Below are positions 32,188 to 40,825 of a stretch of 64,000 nt of DNA, in pieces. Position 1 is the first letter of the stretch. Every line of letters starts with the position of its first letter. The translations under genes were made by a program, and so were the position numbers. The notes below the pieces were generated by a model that saw only the letters and a list, made by a program, of their open reading frames with translations, searched no databases and was not told where the DNA came from. Origin of the DNA: Streptomyces vilmorinianum (GTDB lineage: Bacteria; Actinomycetota; Actinomycetes; Streptomycetales; Streptomycetaceae). The stretch spans positions 62,001 to 126,000 of the forward strand of contig NZ_CP040244.1 in the NCBI RefSeq assembly GCF_005517195.1, given 5' to 3'.

Positions 32188-32825
32188 CGACGGCGGCGGG
32201 CCACGCCCGCCCGGGCGGGGCCGGGGGAGCCCGTCCGGCGTAGCCCCCGAGCACCCCGGCCTCCGGCCTATGGCCGAGAGGCCCGGGCGGGGCCCGCCGA
32301 TTCCCGGCTCGGGCGCTCGGGCGCCCGAGCGCCCGGTCTCCGGCCGTCTGGCGCACGGATCGGCCAGCCGCGGCCCTGGTCCGTTCCTCCCGGCGTTTCC
32401 GTACCGTCCGGTCTCTGGGCGTCGGTTCGTCCCGGTCGGCGCCCCGGCGCCCGGGTCGGGCGGCCCGGTCTCCGGGTGTCTGCCACACGGCCCGGCCGGC
32501 CGCGGCTCCGGTCCGTCCCCCCCCGGCGTTTCCGTGCCGTCCGGTTTTCGGCCGTCGGTTTGTTCCGGCGGGTGCCCCGGCGCCCTGGTGGGGCTGCCCG
32601 GCTTCCGGGTGTCTGCCACACGGCCCGGCTGCGGCCCCGATCTGTTCCCCGGCGTCTCCGTACCGCGCAGTCTTCGGGCGTCGGTTTGTCCTGGCCGGCG
32701 CCCCGCCGCCAGGGTCGGGCGGCCCCACCGCCCGTGGCCGCGGTCCGTTCCCACCTCTGTCTCCGTACGTGAGACGGAAGGGGGCTTCGGGGTCGGTCGC
32801 GGTGAGGGCGGACCATACTGCTGGG
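32188..32825. other. Gene-free region with degenerate tandem repeats
   Basis: About 640 bp between bkdC1 and the MobA-like gene. The left part has a CCCGCCCGGGCGGG palindrome (32206-32219) and other GC hairpins. The centre is the 132/133-bp repeat described separately. The right end holds the MobA-like promoter. Long minus-strand frames cross it, but the repeat lengths shift the frame, so they are not likely genes. Confidence 0.7.
32335..32775. repeat. Three copies of a 132-133 bp tandem repeat
   Basis: Copy 1 (about 32335-32466), copy 2 (about 32467-32599) and copy 3 (from 32600) share blocks such as CCGGGTGTCTGCCACACGG, CGGCGTTTCCGTACCGTCC and GGGCGTCGGTTTGTCC. A partial fourth copy lies at about 32724-32775. 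Spacing is 132 bp between copies 1 and 2 and 133 bp between copies 2 and 3, so the repeats do not keep one reading frame. Copies 2 and 3 are more alike than either is to copy 1. Confidence 0.85.
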
Positions 32826-33689
32826 ATGACGACCGCGTATGACGCCATCGTGCTCGCCGGGGGTGCCGCGAAGCGGCTCGGGGGTGTGGACAAGCCTGGG
32901 GTGCGCGTCGGGGGGCGGGCGTTGCTTGATCGGGTGTTGGGGGGGTGTCGGGGGGCCGGGCGGACCGTTGTGGTCGGTGAATCCAGGGCGACCGTGCGGG
33001 ACGTGGTGTGGGCCCGGGAGGAGCCGGCCGGTGGGGGGCCGCTCGCCGCGCTCGATGCCGGGGTGCGGGAGGTCCGGGCCGGGACCGTGCTCGTGCTCTC
33101 CGCCGACCTGCCCTTCCTCGACGAGGCGACCGGGCGGCAGCTCCTCGACGCCCTGGACGCCGCGCCCGGCGCCGAGGCCGCGCTTCTGGTCGACGCAGGC
33201 GGGCGGGACCAGCCGCTCGTCGCCGCCTACCGCGCCGAGGCCGTCCGCCGTGAGCTGGCGCACATCGCCGCCGAGCACGGCACCCTTTCCGGCCTTCCGT
33301 TGCGTCTGCTCCCCCAGGGCCTGCGGCTCGTCCGGGTCGCCGCGGACCCCCTGGCGTCCTTCGACTGCGACACCTGGGAGGACATCGCCGCGGCCCGGGC
33401 CCGTATCAGGGAGCATGGGAACGTGCTGGACGAATGGATCACCGCAGTCAAGGCCGAGCTGGGCATCGAGATCGACGTCGACACCGGCGTGCTGCTCGAC
33501 CTGGCCCGTGACGCCGCCCACGGGGTCGCCCGCCCCGCCGCCCCGCTGACCACGTTCCTGGTCGGGTACGCGGCGGCGAAGGCCGGTGCCGACGGCGGCC
33601 CCGAGGCCGTCGCGGAGGCCGCCCGCAAGGCCGCCGCCCTCGCCAACCGCTGGGCCGCCGAAGCCGATCAGCAGGACGCCACGGAATGA
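32826..33689 (+). CDS. MobA-like NTP transferase fused to DUF6457
   Basis: A 287-residue fusion. The N-terminal domain (about 1-190) is a MobA/IspD-type nucleotidyltransferase with VLAGGAAKRLGGVDKP and the Mg-binding LSADLPFLD. It would attach GMP to molybdopterin. The C-terminal domain (about 198-280, LDEWITAVKAELGIEIDVDTGVLLDLARDAAHGVARPAAPLTTFLVG) is DUF6457, which is often found with molybdenum cofactor genes. ATG 32826 is the first start with homology. It overlaps moeA by ATGA, so both act in molybdenum cofactor synthesis. Confidence 0.9.
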   Translation: MTTAYDAIVLAGGAAKRLGGVDKPGVRVGGRALLDRVLGGCRGAGRTVVVGESRATVRDVVWAREEPAGGGPLAALDAGVREVRAGTVLVLSADLPFLDEATGRQLLDALDAAPGAEAALLVDAGGRDQPLVAAYRAEAVRRELAHIAAEHGTLSGLPLRLLPQGLRLVRVAADPLASFDCDTWEDIAAARARIREHGNVLDEWITAVKAELGIEIDVDTGVLLDLARDAAHGVARPAAPLTTFLVGYAAAKAGADGGPEAVAEAARKAAALANRWAAEADQQDATE

Positions 33690-35008
33690 CACCCGACAGC
33701 GACACCGACACCGACAGCGACGGCGTGGACGAGGCGCTCGCCCTCGTCGCCGCGCCCGTCGCCGCGCCCCGCGCCGCCGAAGCCCACCGGGCCACCCCCT
33801 GGGCCGCCGCGCGGGTGGTCGCAGCCCGCGCCGGGGCCGCCCGCGAGCCCCGCCCCACCCCCCTCGGGCAGGCGCTGGGCCATGTGCTCGCCGAGCCGCT
33901 CCGCGCGCTCACCGACCTGCCCTCGTTCGACACCTCGGCCATGGACGGCTGGGCGGTCGCGGGACCCGGCCCCTGGGAGATCCACGAGGAGGGGGCCGTC
34001 CTCGCCGGCCACGCACCCGACGCCGCGCTGGCCGACGGCACGGCCGTACGGATCGCCACCGGCGCCCGCGTCCCGCGCGGGACCACCGCGGTCATCCGCA
34101 GCGAGCACTCCCGTACCGACGCCGCCGGTCATCTCCACGCTCGGCGCGAGGTCGTGCACGGCCAGGACATCCGCCTCCGGGGCCAGGAATGCCGCTCCGG
34201 CGACCGCCTGCTGCCCGCCGGAACCGCGGTGACCCCCGCCGTCCTCGGCCTCGCCGCGGCCGCCGGGTACGACGAGCTGCCGACGCTGCCCCGCCCCCGC
34301 GTGGAGATCCTCGTCCTCGGCGACGAGCTCCTGACCGCCGGACTCCCCCACGACGGGCTGATCCGCGACGCCCTCGGCCCCATGCTCGGGCCCTGGCTGA
34401 ACGCCCTCGGAGCCGAGGTGCTCGCCACCCGACGGATCGGCGACGACGCCGACGCCCTCGCCGCGGCCGTCGCCGACTCCCCCGCGGATCTGGTGATCAC
34501 CACCGGAGGGACGGCCGCGGGACCCGTCGACCATGTCCACCCCGTCCTCGCCAAGGCGGGAGCCACGCTCCTGGTCGACGGGGTGAAGGTCCGCCCCGGC
34601 CATCCGATGCTGCTCGCGCGCCTCGACCGGGACCGGCTCCTTGTCGGGCTGCCCGGCAACCCGCTCGCCGCGGTCTCCGGCCTGCTCACCCTCGCCGAAC
34701 CGCTGCTCCGCTCCCTGGCCGGCGCCCCGGCCCCGCCGCCGTACCAGGTGCCTGTACGGGACGAGGTGCACGGCCATCCGCACGACACCCGGCTCGTCCC
34801 GATCGTCCACCACGGCGATCAGGCCGTCCCCCTGCACTACAACGGTCCGGCGATGCTCCGGGGCATCGCCGCGGCGGACGGGATGGCCGTGGTCCCGCCC
34901 GGAGGCGCACGACCCGGCGACGCGCTGGAGATCCTCGACCTTCCCTGGCCGGTGTCCCCGGGGCAGGCAACGGCTCAAGGGTCCGCTCACGGAGCGTGTT
35001 TCACGTGA
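33686..35008 (+). CDS. moeA: Molybdopterin molybdotransferase MoeA
   Basis: A 440-residue enzyme that inserts molybdate into adenylated molybdopterin. The domains read in order: PSFDTSAMDGWAV (domain with the invariant Asp-Gly), ATGARVPRGTTAVI, then the MoaB/MogA-like domain with ILVLGDELL, ITTGGTAAGPVDHV and LVGLPGNPLAAV. The N-terminus has an Asp/Thr repeat (SDTDTDSD). Its last codons, TTC-ACG-TGA, lie in a perfect parS site, so the segregation site supplies the stop codon. The stop overlaps the likely GTG start of the channel gene. Confidence 0.94.
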   Translation: MTPDSDTDTDSDGVDEALALVAAPVAAPRAAEAHRATPWAAARVVAARAGAAREPRPTPLGQALGHVLAEPLRALTDLPSFDTSAMDGWAVAGPGPWEIHEEGAVLAGHAPDAALADGTAVRIATGARVPRGTTAVIRSEHSRTDAAGHLHARREVVHGQDIRLRGQECRSGDRLLPAGTAVTPAVLGLAAAAGYDELPTLPRPRVEILVLGDELLTAGLPHDGLIRDALGPMLGPWLNALGAEVLATRRIGDDADALAAAVADSPADLVITTGGTAAGPVDHVHPVLAKAGATLLVDGVKVRPGHPMLLARLDRDRLLVGLPGNPLAAVSGLLTLAEPLLRSLAGAPAPPPYQVPVRDEVHGHPHDTRLVPIVHHGDQAVPLHYNGPAMLRGIAAADGMAVVPPGGARPGDALEILDLPWPVSPGQATAQGSAHGACFT

Positions 35009-35011
35009 AAC
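34998..35011. promoter_or_regulatory. parS site (ParB binding) at moeA 3' end
   Basis: A perfect GTTTCACGTGAAAC palindrome, the ParB-binding parS consensus of Streptomyces and most bacteria. It straddles the moeA stop codon and contains the probable GTG start (35005) of the next gene. It would load ParB for segregation of the origin region. Confidence 0.92.
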
Positions 35012-36087
35012 TTCCCAGCCGTGACGTCATGGCCCGCCAGGCGGACGAGAAGGTGTCCGCCTCCCAGGTCCGGATACCCCGCCGCATCGTCGAGAAGCCC
35101 TTGCGGCAGGTGGCCAAGCGGCTGTTGATGGCCTTGGGTGTGCTGGCCGCCACGACCGCCATCGTCTACCTGGATCGCGGGGGCTATCACGACAGCGCCG
35201 ACGGCACGCTCGACTTCCTCGACAGCGCGTATTACGCGACGGTGACCCTCTCCACCACGGGGTACGGCGACATCGTCCCGCACAGCGACTCGACCCGGCT
35301 GGTCAACATCCTGCTGGTCACACCGCTGCGCGTGCTGTTTCTGATCATCCTGGTCGGTACCACTCTCGAGGTCCTCACCGAACGGACCCGGGAGGAGTGG
35401 CGGCTGAACCGCTGGAGGTCCACCTTGCGCGACCACACCGTCATCGTCGGCTTCGGCACCAAGGGCCGCTCCGCGATCCAGACGCTCTGCGCGACGGGGC
35501 TGCGCAAGGACCGGATCGTCATCGTCGACCCCTCCACCAAGGTGATCGAGACGGCGAACGCGGACGGGTTCGTCGGCGTCGTCGGCGATGCGACGCGCAG
35601 TGACGTGCTGCTCCGCGCCGAGGTGCAGAGGGCCCGCCAGATCGTCATCGCCACCCAGCGTGACGACACTGCCGTCCTGGTCACGCTGACCGCCCGCCAG
35701 CTCAACAAGGGCGCGAAGATCGTCGCCGCCGTGCGCGAGGAGGAGAACGCGCCGCTGCTGCGCCAGTCCGGCGCCGATGCCGTGATCACCAGCGCCAGTG
35801 CGGCCGGCCGGCTGCTCGGACTCTCGGTGCTCAGCCCGAGCGCCGGCACGGTGATGGAGGACCTGATCCAGCAGGGTTCGGGTCTCGACCTGGTGGAGCG
35901 GCCGGTCATCAAGGCCGAGGTGGGCAAGAACGTACGGGAGATCAAGGACCTGGTCGTGAGCGTGCTGCGCGGGCACCGGCTGCTCGGATACGACGATCCC
36001 GCCGCCAGCCCCCTGCAGTTGACGGACCGTCTGATCACGATCGTGCGTGCGGCGCCCGTCTCTCCGCTGACGCACCCGCCCGAGTAG
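35005..36087 (+). CDS. Ion channel with TrkA-type RCK domain (potassium channel)
   Basis: A 360-residue two-helix potassium channel. TM1 is at about 41-60, the pore helix carries the filter TTGYGD, TM2 (LLVTPLRVLFLIILVGTTLEVL) follows, then a cytoplasmic RCK domain with the Rossmann motif VIVGFGTKGRSAIQTL and a C-terminal TrkA_C part. It would conduct K+ and be gated by a nucleotide or ion. GTG 35005 overlaps the moeA stop by GTGA and lies in parS, with GGAG ten bases before. ATG 35029 is an alternative without a clear ribosome site. Position after moeA appears to be packing rather than function. Confidence 0.88.
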   Translation: MKLPSRDVMARQADEKVSASQVRIPRRIVEKPLRQVAKRLLMALGVLAATTAIVYLDRGGYHDSADGTLDFLDSAYYATVTLSTTGYGDIVPHSDSTRLVNILLVTPLRVLFLIILVGTTLEVLTERTREEWRLNRWRSTLRDHTVIVGFGTKGRSAIQTLCATGLRKDRIVIVDPSTKVIETANADGFVGVVGDATRSDVLLRAEVQRARQIVIATQRDDTAVLVTLTARQLNKGAKIVAAVREEENAPLLRQSGADAVITSASAAGRLLGLSVLSPSAGTVMEDLIQQGSGLDLVERPVIKAEVGKNVREIKDLVVSVLRGHRLLGYDDPAASPLQLTDRLITIVRAAPVSPLTHPPE

Positions 36088-36097
36088 CCTCGCCGCC

Positions 36098-37084
36098 ATG
36101 CATGCGATCACGATTCCGGAACCCGGCGGCCCCGAAGCCCTCGTCTGGGCCGAGGTGCCCGATCCCGTGCCCGCCGAGGGCGAGGTCCTCGTCGAGGTGG
36201 TGGCGAGCGCCGTCAACCGTGCCGATCTGCTCCAGCGCCAGGGCTACTACGACCCGCCGCCGGGCACCTCTCCCTACCCGGGTCTCGAATGCTCGGGACG
36301 GATCGCCGCGCTCGGCCCGGGGGTCTCCGGCTGGTCCGTCGGCGACGAGGTCTGTGCGCTGCTCGTGGGCGGCGGTTACGCGGAGAAGGTCGCCGTGCCC
36401 GTCGGCCAACTGCTGCCCGTGCCCGACGGGGTGGACCTCGTCACGGCCGCGGCGCTGCCCGAGGTCACCAGCACGGTCTGGTCGAACGTCTTCATGATCG
36501 CCCATCTGCGCCCCGGCGAGACGCTGCTGGTGCACGGCGGCGCGAGCGGCATCGGCACGATGGCGATCCAGCTGGCCAAGGCGGTCGGCGCACGGGTCGC
36601 GGTCACCGCCGGTGGCCCGGAGAAGCTCGCGCGCTGCGCCGAACTGGGCGCGGACATCCTGATCGACTACCGCGAGCAGGACTTCGTCGAGGAGCTGCGC
36701 AAAGCCACGGACGGGGCCGGCGCGGACGTGATCCTCGACATCGTCGGAGCGAAGTACCTCGACCGCAATGTGAAGGCGCTCGCGGTCAACGGGCGCCTGG
36801 CCGTCATCGGCATGCAGGGCGGGGTGAAGGGGGAGTTGAACATCGGCGCCCTCCTCGCCAAGCGTGCGGCGATCACGGCGACCACGCTGCGCGCCCGCCC
36901 GCTGCACGAGAAGGCGGCCATCGTCGCCGCGGTGCGGGAGCACGTGTGGCCGCTGATCGGCGCGGGCACGGTACGCCCGGTCGTCGACCGTACGGTGCCG
37001 ATGCGGGACGCCGCCGAGGCCCACCGGGCCCTGGACTCGGGGACGCACGTCGGCAAGGTCCTGCTGCTCGCCCCGAGCGCCTGA
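36098..37084 (+). CDS. NAD(P)H:quinone oxidoreductase (zinc-free MDR family)
   Basis: A 328-residue medium-chain reductase of the quinone oxidoreductase/PIG3 type. The N-terminal catalytic fold has ASAVNRADLLQRQGYYDPPPG, the typical zinc-free start. The nucleotide-binding fold has VHGGASGIGTMAIQLAKAVGARV. It probably reduces quinones or other electrophiles with NADPH. ATG 36098 follows the channel stop after 10 bp. A 26-bp repeat array and a terminator follow. Confidence 0.92.
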   Translation: MHAITIPEPGGPEALVWAEVPDPVPAEGEVLVEVVASAVNRADLLQRQGYYDPPPGTSPYPGLECSGRIAALGPGVSGWSVGDEVCALLVGGGYAEKVAVPVGQLLPVPDGVDLVTAAALPEVTSTVWSNVFMIAHLRPGETLLVHGGASGIGTMAIQLAKAVGARVAVTAGGPEKLARCAELGADILIDYREQDFVEELRKATDGAGADVILDIVGAKYLDRNVKALAVNGRLAVIGMQGGVKGELNIGALLAKRAAITATTLRARPLHEKAAIVAAVREHVWPLIGAGTVRPVVDRTVPMRDAAEAHRALDSGTHVGKVLLLAPSA

Positions 37085-37090
37085 CCCCAC

Positions 37091-37230
37091 CAGCGCCCGT
37101 ACGCCAGCCCGTACGCCGGCGCCCGTACGACAGCCCGTACGCCGGCGCCCGTACGACAGCCCGTACGCCGGCGCCCGTACGGCAGCCTGTACGCCGGCGC
37201 CCGTACGGCAGTGCCCGTACGCCGGCACCC
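37091..37230. repeat. 26-bp tandem array with CGTACG palindromes
   Basis: Four copies of a 26-bp unit (37105-37130, 37131-37156, 37157-37182, 37183-37208) with partial copies on both sides. Each unit holds two CGTACG-type palindromes around a GCCGGCGC core. The period of 26 is not a multiple of three, and the array lies after a stop codon, so it is non-coding. Confidence 0.9.
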
Positions 37231-37271
37231 GAAAGACCCCAGCGCCCCGAAAGACCCCCGTACGCGAAAGA

Positions 37272-37297
37272 GCCCGGCACACCCTCGTGTGCCGGGC
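37272..37297. terminator. Terminator between quinone reductase and bpa
   Basis: An 11-bp perfect stem (37272-37282 and 37287-37297) with a CCTC loop lies between two convergent genes. It extends weakly outward with AGA/TCT. Confidence 0.8.
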
Positions 37298-37318
37298 CCT
37301 CTCACGTACGACAGAGGC

Positions 37319-37867
37319 CTACAGGTACGGGCCCGAGCGGACCGCGTGCCCGCGACCGTGGTCGTCGTCGTCATCGTCGTGCGGAGCGCCCGGCGGCAGC
37401 GCCCGGCGCATCTGCTCCAGTTGGGCGCGGGCCGCCATCTGCTGGGCGAACAGCGCCGTCTGGATGCCGTGGAAGAGGCCTTCGAGCCAGCCCACCAACT
37501 GAGCCTGGGCGATACGCAGTTCCGCCTCGGAGGGGATCGCCTCGTCCGTGAACGGCAGGGACAGACGCTCCAGTTCCTCGACCAGTTCCGGCGCGAGCCC
37601 GTCCTCCAGCTCCTTCACCGAGCTGGCGTGGATGTCCTTGAGCCTGACGCGGCTGGCCTCGTCGAGAGGTGCCGCGCGTACTTCCTCCAGGAGCTGCTTG
37701 ATCATGCTGCCGATGCGCATGACCTTCGCAGGCTGCTCGACCATTTCCGTCACCGGGACCTCGCGGGATTCGTCGTCACCCTGAGTGCCGCCGAGCGCCA
37801 TTCCGTCCTGTCCCACGATGAGGACCTGGGGGCTCTCCTGCGACCGTTCATTCCTCGGCATCTCCAT
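37319..37867 (-). CDS. bpa: Bacterial proteasome activator Bpa/PafE
   Basis: A 182-residue ATP-independent ring activator of the 20S proteasome. The central helical core is at about 40-150 (VMRIGSMIKQLLEEVRAAPLDEASRVRLKDIH and IAQAQLVGWLEGLFHGIQTALFAQQ). The tail is acidic (six Asp) and ends GPYL, matching the GQYL docking motif of mycobacterial Bpa that opens the 20S gate. I use ATG 37867 (MEMPRNERSQ); the next ATG is 37861. Proteasome genes are not in this window. The gene lies between a shared terminator and an ABC transporter operon. Confidence 0.9.
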   Translation of the reverse strand: MEMPRNERSQESPQVLIVGQDGMALGGTQGDDESREVPVTEMVEQPAKVMRIGSMIKQLLEEVRAAPLDEASRVRLKDIHASSVKELEDGLAPELVEELERLSLPFTDEAIPSEAELRIAQAQLVGWLEGLFHGIQTALFAQQMAARAQLEQMRRALPPGAPHDDDDDDHGRGHAVRSGPYL

Positions 37868-37963
37868 GCCGCCATTCTCTCGCACACGTGCTTCACCACA
37901 CGGTGTGCCCCTGTACGGAGGTGATCCACCCTCGTACAGGGGCACAGGAACGCAACGAACCGG

Positions 37964-40825
37964 TCAGGTCGCGGCGCGGCGGGCCAGGGCTCCGCGCGAG
38001 CGGGTCACCAGGGCCGCGAGGAGTGCGGCTCCGAGCGGTACGACCACCAGGAGCGCCGCCAGCGTCTCCCAGGGGACGACGATCGGTACGTACGGCGGGG
38101 CCTCGTTGACGCCCCAGCCGTTCTCCAGCGCCTCCTCGTACCACCGGAGCTGCTCGCGCTCCTCGGTGAGCCGCAGCCCGACCGCCGGCAGGACACCGGC
38201 CGCCGACCCGAGGAGCACACCCATCGTGGCGACCACCCCGCACTGGAATCCGCTGAGCGTACGGCGGACCCGGGGCGGTGCTCCGACCGCGGAGAGCGTC
38301 TTGAGGTCGGCCTCGGCGTCCGCCTGCGCCAGACCCGTGGCGATTCCGGCCGCGCCGATGGTGACCAGGCCCGCGAAGACGGCGAGGGCGAGGAGCACGA
38401 CGCTGCTGTCGCCGACGTACCCCTCCTCCACGTGCAGATCGACGTCGCCGGCGATCGAGGCGAGCTCGCCGTCGAGCTTCTGGCGCTCCTCGGTGCTGGG
38501 CATCCGGTCGGTGGAGAAGTACGTGCCGAACGGTGCCGTGGTCAGCCCGGCGGCCTTGGCGGCGGCCGGGGTCATGAGGGCCTGCAGGCCGTACGAGTTC
38601 TCCTCGGCGGGCGCCAGGTAGGCGGGCAGGCTGATGATCTTGCCCGGGGTGGGCTTGCCCTCCTCCTGGGCCCGGTACGCCTTGTTCATGTCCGTGATCA
38701 GCTTGAGGGAGATCGTGCCCTTGTCGTCGATCTGGGGCTTGGAGAAGCTGACGATCCGGCCCTCGGCGAGGGCCTTCTCGGCGCCCGCGTCCTTGATCCC
38801 GAGGATCTTCAGGAGCGAGGCGTCACCGACGAGGACTCCGCCCTGGACGTACATGCCGACGCTTTCGTTCATCTGGCACCGCCAGTCCTTGGCGAGTTTC
38901 TGCCGCTCCTCCCGGGAGAACTTCGCCATCGGGTCCTCGCCGTCGATGGCGTCGGCCCACAGCGGGCACTCGTTGGCCTTCGGGATCACGACCTCGTAGC
39001 CACCGCAGCCCGGGGCGTCCTCGCCGTACGGCGAGCAGGTGGGCCTGCCGACCACGATGCGCGAGGCATCCGCGCGGGACTCGACGGGCAGCAGACGCTG
39101 CACGGCGTCACGGTCCGCCGGGAGGTCCCGGCCGCCTTCCTCCATCACCAGCACGGAGACCGCGCCGTACGGGAGCCGGGCCTCGTAGTTCGCCTCCTCC
39201 TGGGCTTCGCGGCTCGCCGCGTACGTGGAGACGGCGACGGTACCGGCCACCGCGGCGAGCACGGCGGCGACGGCGGGTGCCGTACGGCCCCGGTTGCGCA
39301 CGGCGTCCCGCAGCGCGAGGCGCGGCGACAGCGGCAGCCAGCGGCCGGTGCGGCCGAAGAGACCCACCAGGGCGGGGGTCAGGGCGACCACGCCCAGCTC
39401 GGCGATGGCGCTGCCGCCCGCGACGATGACGAACTGGTCGGTGACGAGCGATCCGTACAGCGCGATCGCACCGCCGAGGAGCACGGCACCCAGGCCGATC
39501 AGCGGAAGCAGCCGGCTGCTGCGGCGCACACCCCGGCGCCCGGTGAGGGAGGCGAGGACGGTCTGGCGGGACGAGGTGATGGCCGGGACGATCGCGGCCA
39601 GCAGGCCGGTGAGGACGGCGAGCAGCGCGATGCCGAGCAGTTCCAGGGGGCGGATGTCGAAGCTGCCGAACCGTTGCCCCAGGGCGTTCTCCAGGACCGG
39701 CTGGAGCGCGAAGGTCAGGATGAGGGCGAGGACCGTGCCGGACACGGCCGCGGCGACACCGATGACCAGGCCGCCGCTGAGCACGATGGCCCGGATGTGG
39801 CGCCGCTCGCCGCCGTTGGCGCCGACGAGGCCCAGCTGACGGCGCGAGCGCCGGGCGCCCACGGCGAACGCGGGCCCGGCCAGGAGGCAGATCTCCAGCA
39901 TCGCGAGACCGACGACGGTGCCGGCCGCGGCGAGTTCGGCGGCGCGGGCGGCCGACGACGTGCCGTAGTTGCCCCAGCCCTCCTTCTGGTACAGCGGAAC
40001 CTCGGAGTCGGCGGGCGGGTTCAGGGCGACGGCACGCGACGTGACCACCACACCCTTGGTGTTGATCTCCTGCACCGTGTTCCACGTGAAACCACTGGGC
40101 GTCTTCACCAGGTAGCTGGGCGAGAAGTCGGGCTTCTGCAGACCGGCCTTCTCTGCGGCCTTCCCGTACGGCTCCAGGAAGGCGCCGGGAAGCGCGTTGA
40201 CCTGATCGGCCTTCAGCTCGTCGGGCAGCTCGTACGTGCCGACGATCCGGTAGGCGCGGTCGAAGCCGCGCGCGCTCAGGGTGGAGCCGATCGTCAGACC
40301 GCTGGACTCCATGAAGTGCGTGGTGGCGGCGATCTCGTCCGGCTTCTGCGGGAAGCGGCCCTCCTGGAGGGTGAGGATGCCCCGCGCGATCGGATCGGCG
40401 GCCTTGAGCTCACGGACGTCGGTACGGAGCAGGCCGTGCGTGGTCGTCAGTTTGGCGCTTCCCGAAGCGTCCGACAGGACCGTGGAGCCGGCCGGGATGG
40501 CCTTGGTGAGATCGATCGGGCCGCCGGGCCCGGACATGTCGCCGCCGTCCTTGGCCGGGGCGTGCATCTCGCCGTCGGGGGACTGCAGGATCGGCACTCC
40601 GCCGGCGAAGGCGTCGAAGAAGCGGGCGTCGGCCGCGCCCAGGGTCCGGTCGAGCTTCTCCGCGACGGAGAGCTCGGCGCTGCGCAGGGTCAGATCGGCG
40701 GCGCTCACACCCAGGATGGGCAGGGCGATCATCGCGAGGACCAGGAAGCTGCGGCCCTTGTAGCGCCAGGCGTCGCGGCGGGCTATGCGGATCGCGGCGC
40801 GCCAGGAGTGGAACCAGTTGTTCAC
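37964..40825 (-). CDS. FtsX-like ABC transporter permease
   Basis: A 953-residue permease of the MacB/FtsX type. It has an N-terminal membrane helix, a large outer domain (about 50-290), three helices and a short loop (about 300-480, QLGLVGANGGERRHIRA), a second outer domain and a final three-helix block (about 830-940). This gives the duplicated FtsX arrangement with about ten membrane segments. It probably exports a peptide or lipid or handles envelope stress. The GTG start overlaps the ATPase stop by GTGA. A near-parS sequence (one mismatch) lies in the coding sequence at 40079-40092. Confidence 0.9.
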   Translation of the reverse strand: MNNWFHSWRAAIRIARRDAWRYKGRSFLVLAMIALPILGVSAADLTLRSAELSVAEKLDRTLGAADARFFDAFAGGVPILQSPDGEMHAPAKDGGDMSGPGGPIDLTKAIPAGSTVLSDASGSAKLTTTHGLLRTDVRELKAADPIARGILTLQEGRFPQKPDEIAATTHFMESSGLTIGSTLSARGFDRAYRIVGTYELPDELKADQVNALPGAFLEPYGKAAEKAGLQKPDFSPSYLVKTPSGFTWNTVQEINTKGVVVTSRAVALNPPADSEVPLYQKEGWGNYGTSSAARAAELAAAGTVVGLAMLEICLLAGPAFAVGARRSRRQLGLVGANGGERRHIRAIVLSGGLVIGVAAAVSGTVLALILTFALQPVLENALGQRFGSFDIRPLELLGIALLAVLTGLLAAIVPAITSSRQTVLASLTGRRGVRRSSRLLPLIGLGAVLLGGAIALYGSLVTDQFVIVAGGSAIAELGVVALTPALVGLFGRTGRWLPLSPRLALRDAVRNRGRTAPAVAAVLAAVAGTVAVSTYAASREAQEEANYEARLPYGAVSVLVMEEGGRDLPADRDAVQRLLPVESRADASRIVVGRPTCSPYGEDAPGCGGYEVVIPKANECPLWADAIDGEDPMAKFSREERQKLAKDWRCQMNESVGMYVQGGVLVGDASLLKILGIKDAGAEKALAEGRIVSFSKPQIDDKGTISLKLITDMNKAYRAQEEGKPTPGKIISLPAYLAPAEENSYGLQALMTPAAAKAAGLTTAPFGTYFSTDRMPSTEERQKLDGELASIAGDVDLHVEEGYVGDSSVVLLALAVFAGLVTIGAAGIATGLAQADAEADLKTLSAVGAPPRVRRTLSGFQCGVVATMGVLLGSAAGVLPAVGLRLTEEREQLRWYEEALENGWGVNEAPPYVPIVVPWETLAALLVVVPLGAALLAALVTRSRGALARRAAT

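Noticed and set aside
30655-33692. Minus-strand frames coding repeated Arg/Pro/Gly segments across the 132-bp repeats
   Set aside because: The repeat periods are 132 and 133 bp, so the repeated peptide shifts frame. The frames also run antisense into bkdC1 and the MobA-like gene.
33500-33700. Molybdenum cofactor riboswitch before moeA
   Set aside because: moeA overlaps the MobA-like gene, and no conserved leader structure can be seen there.
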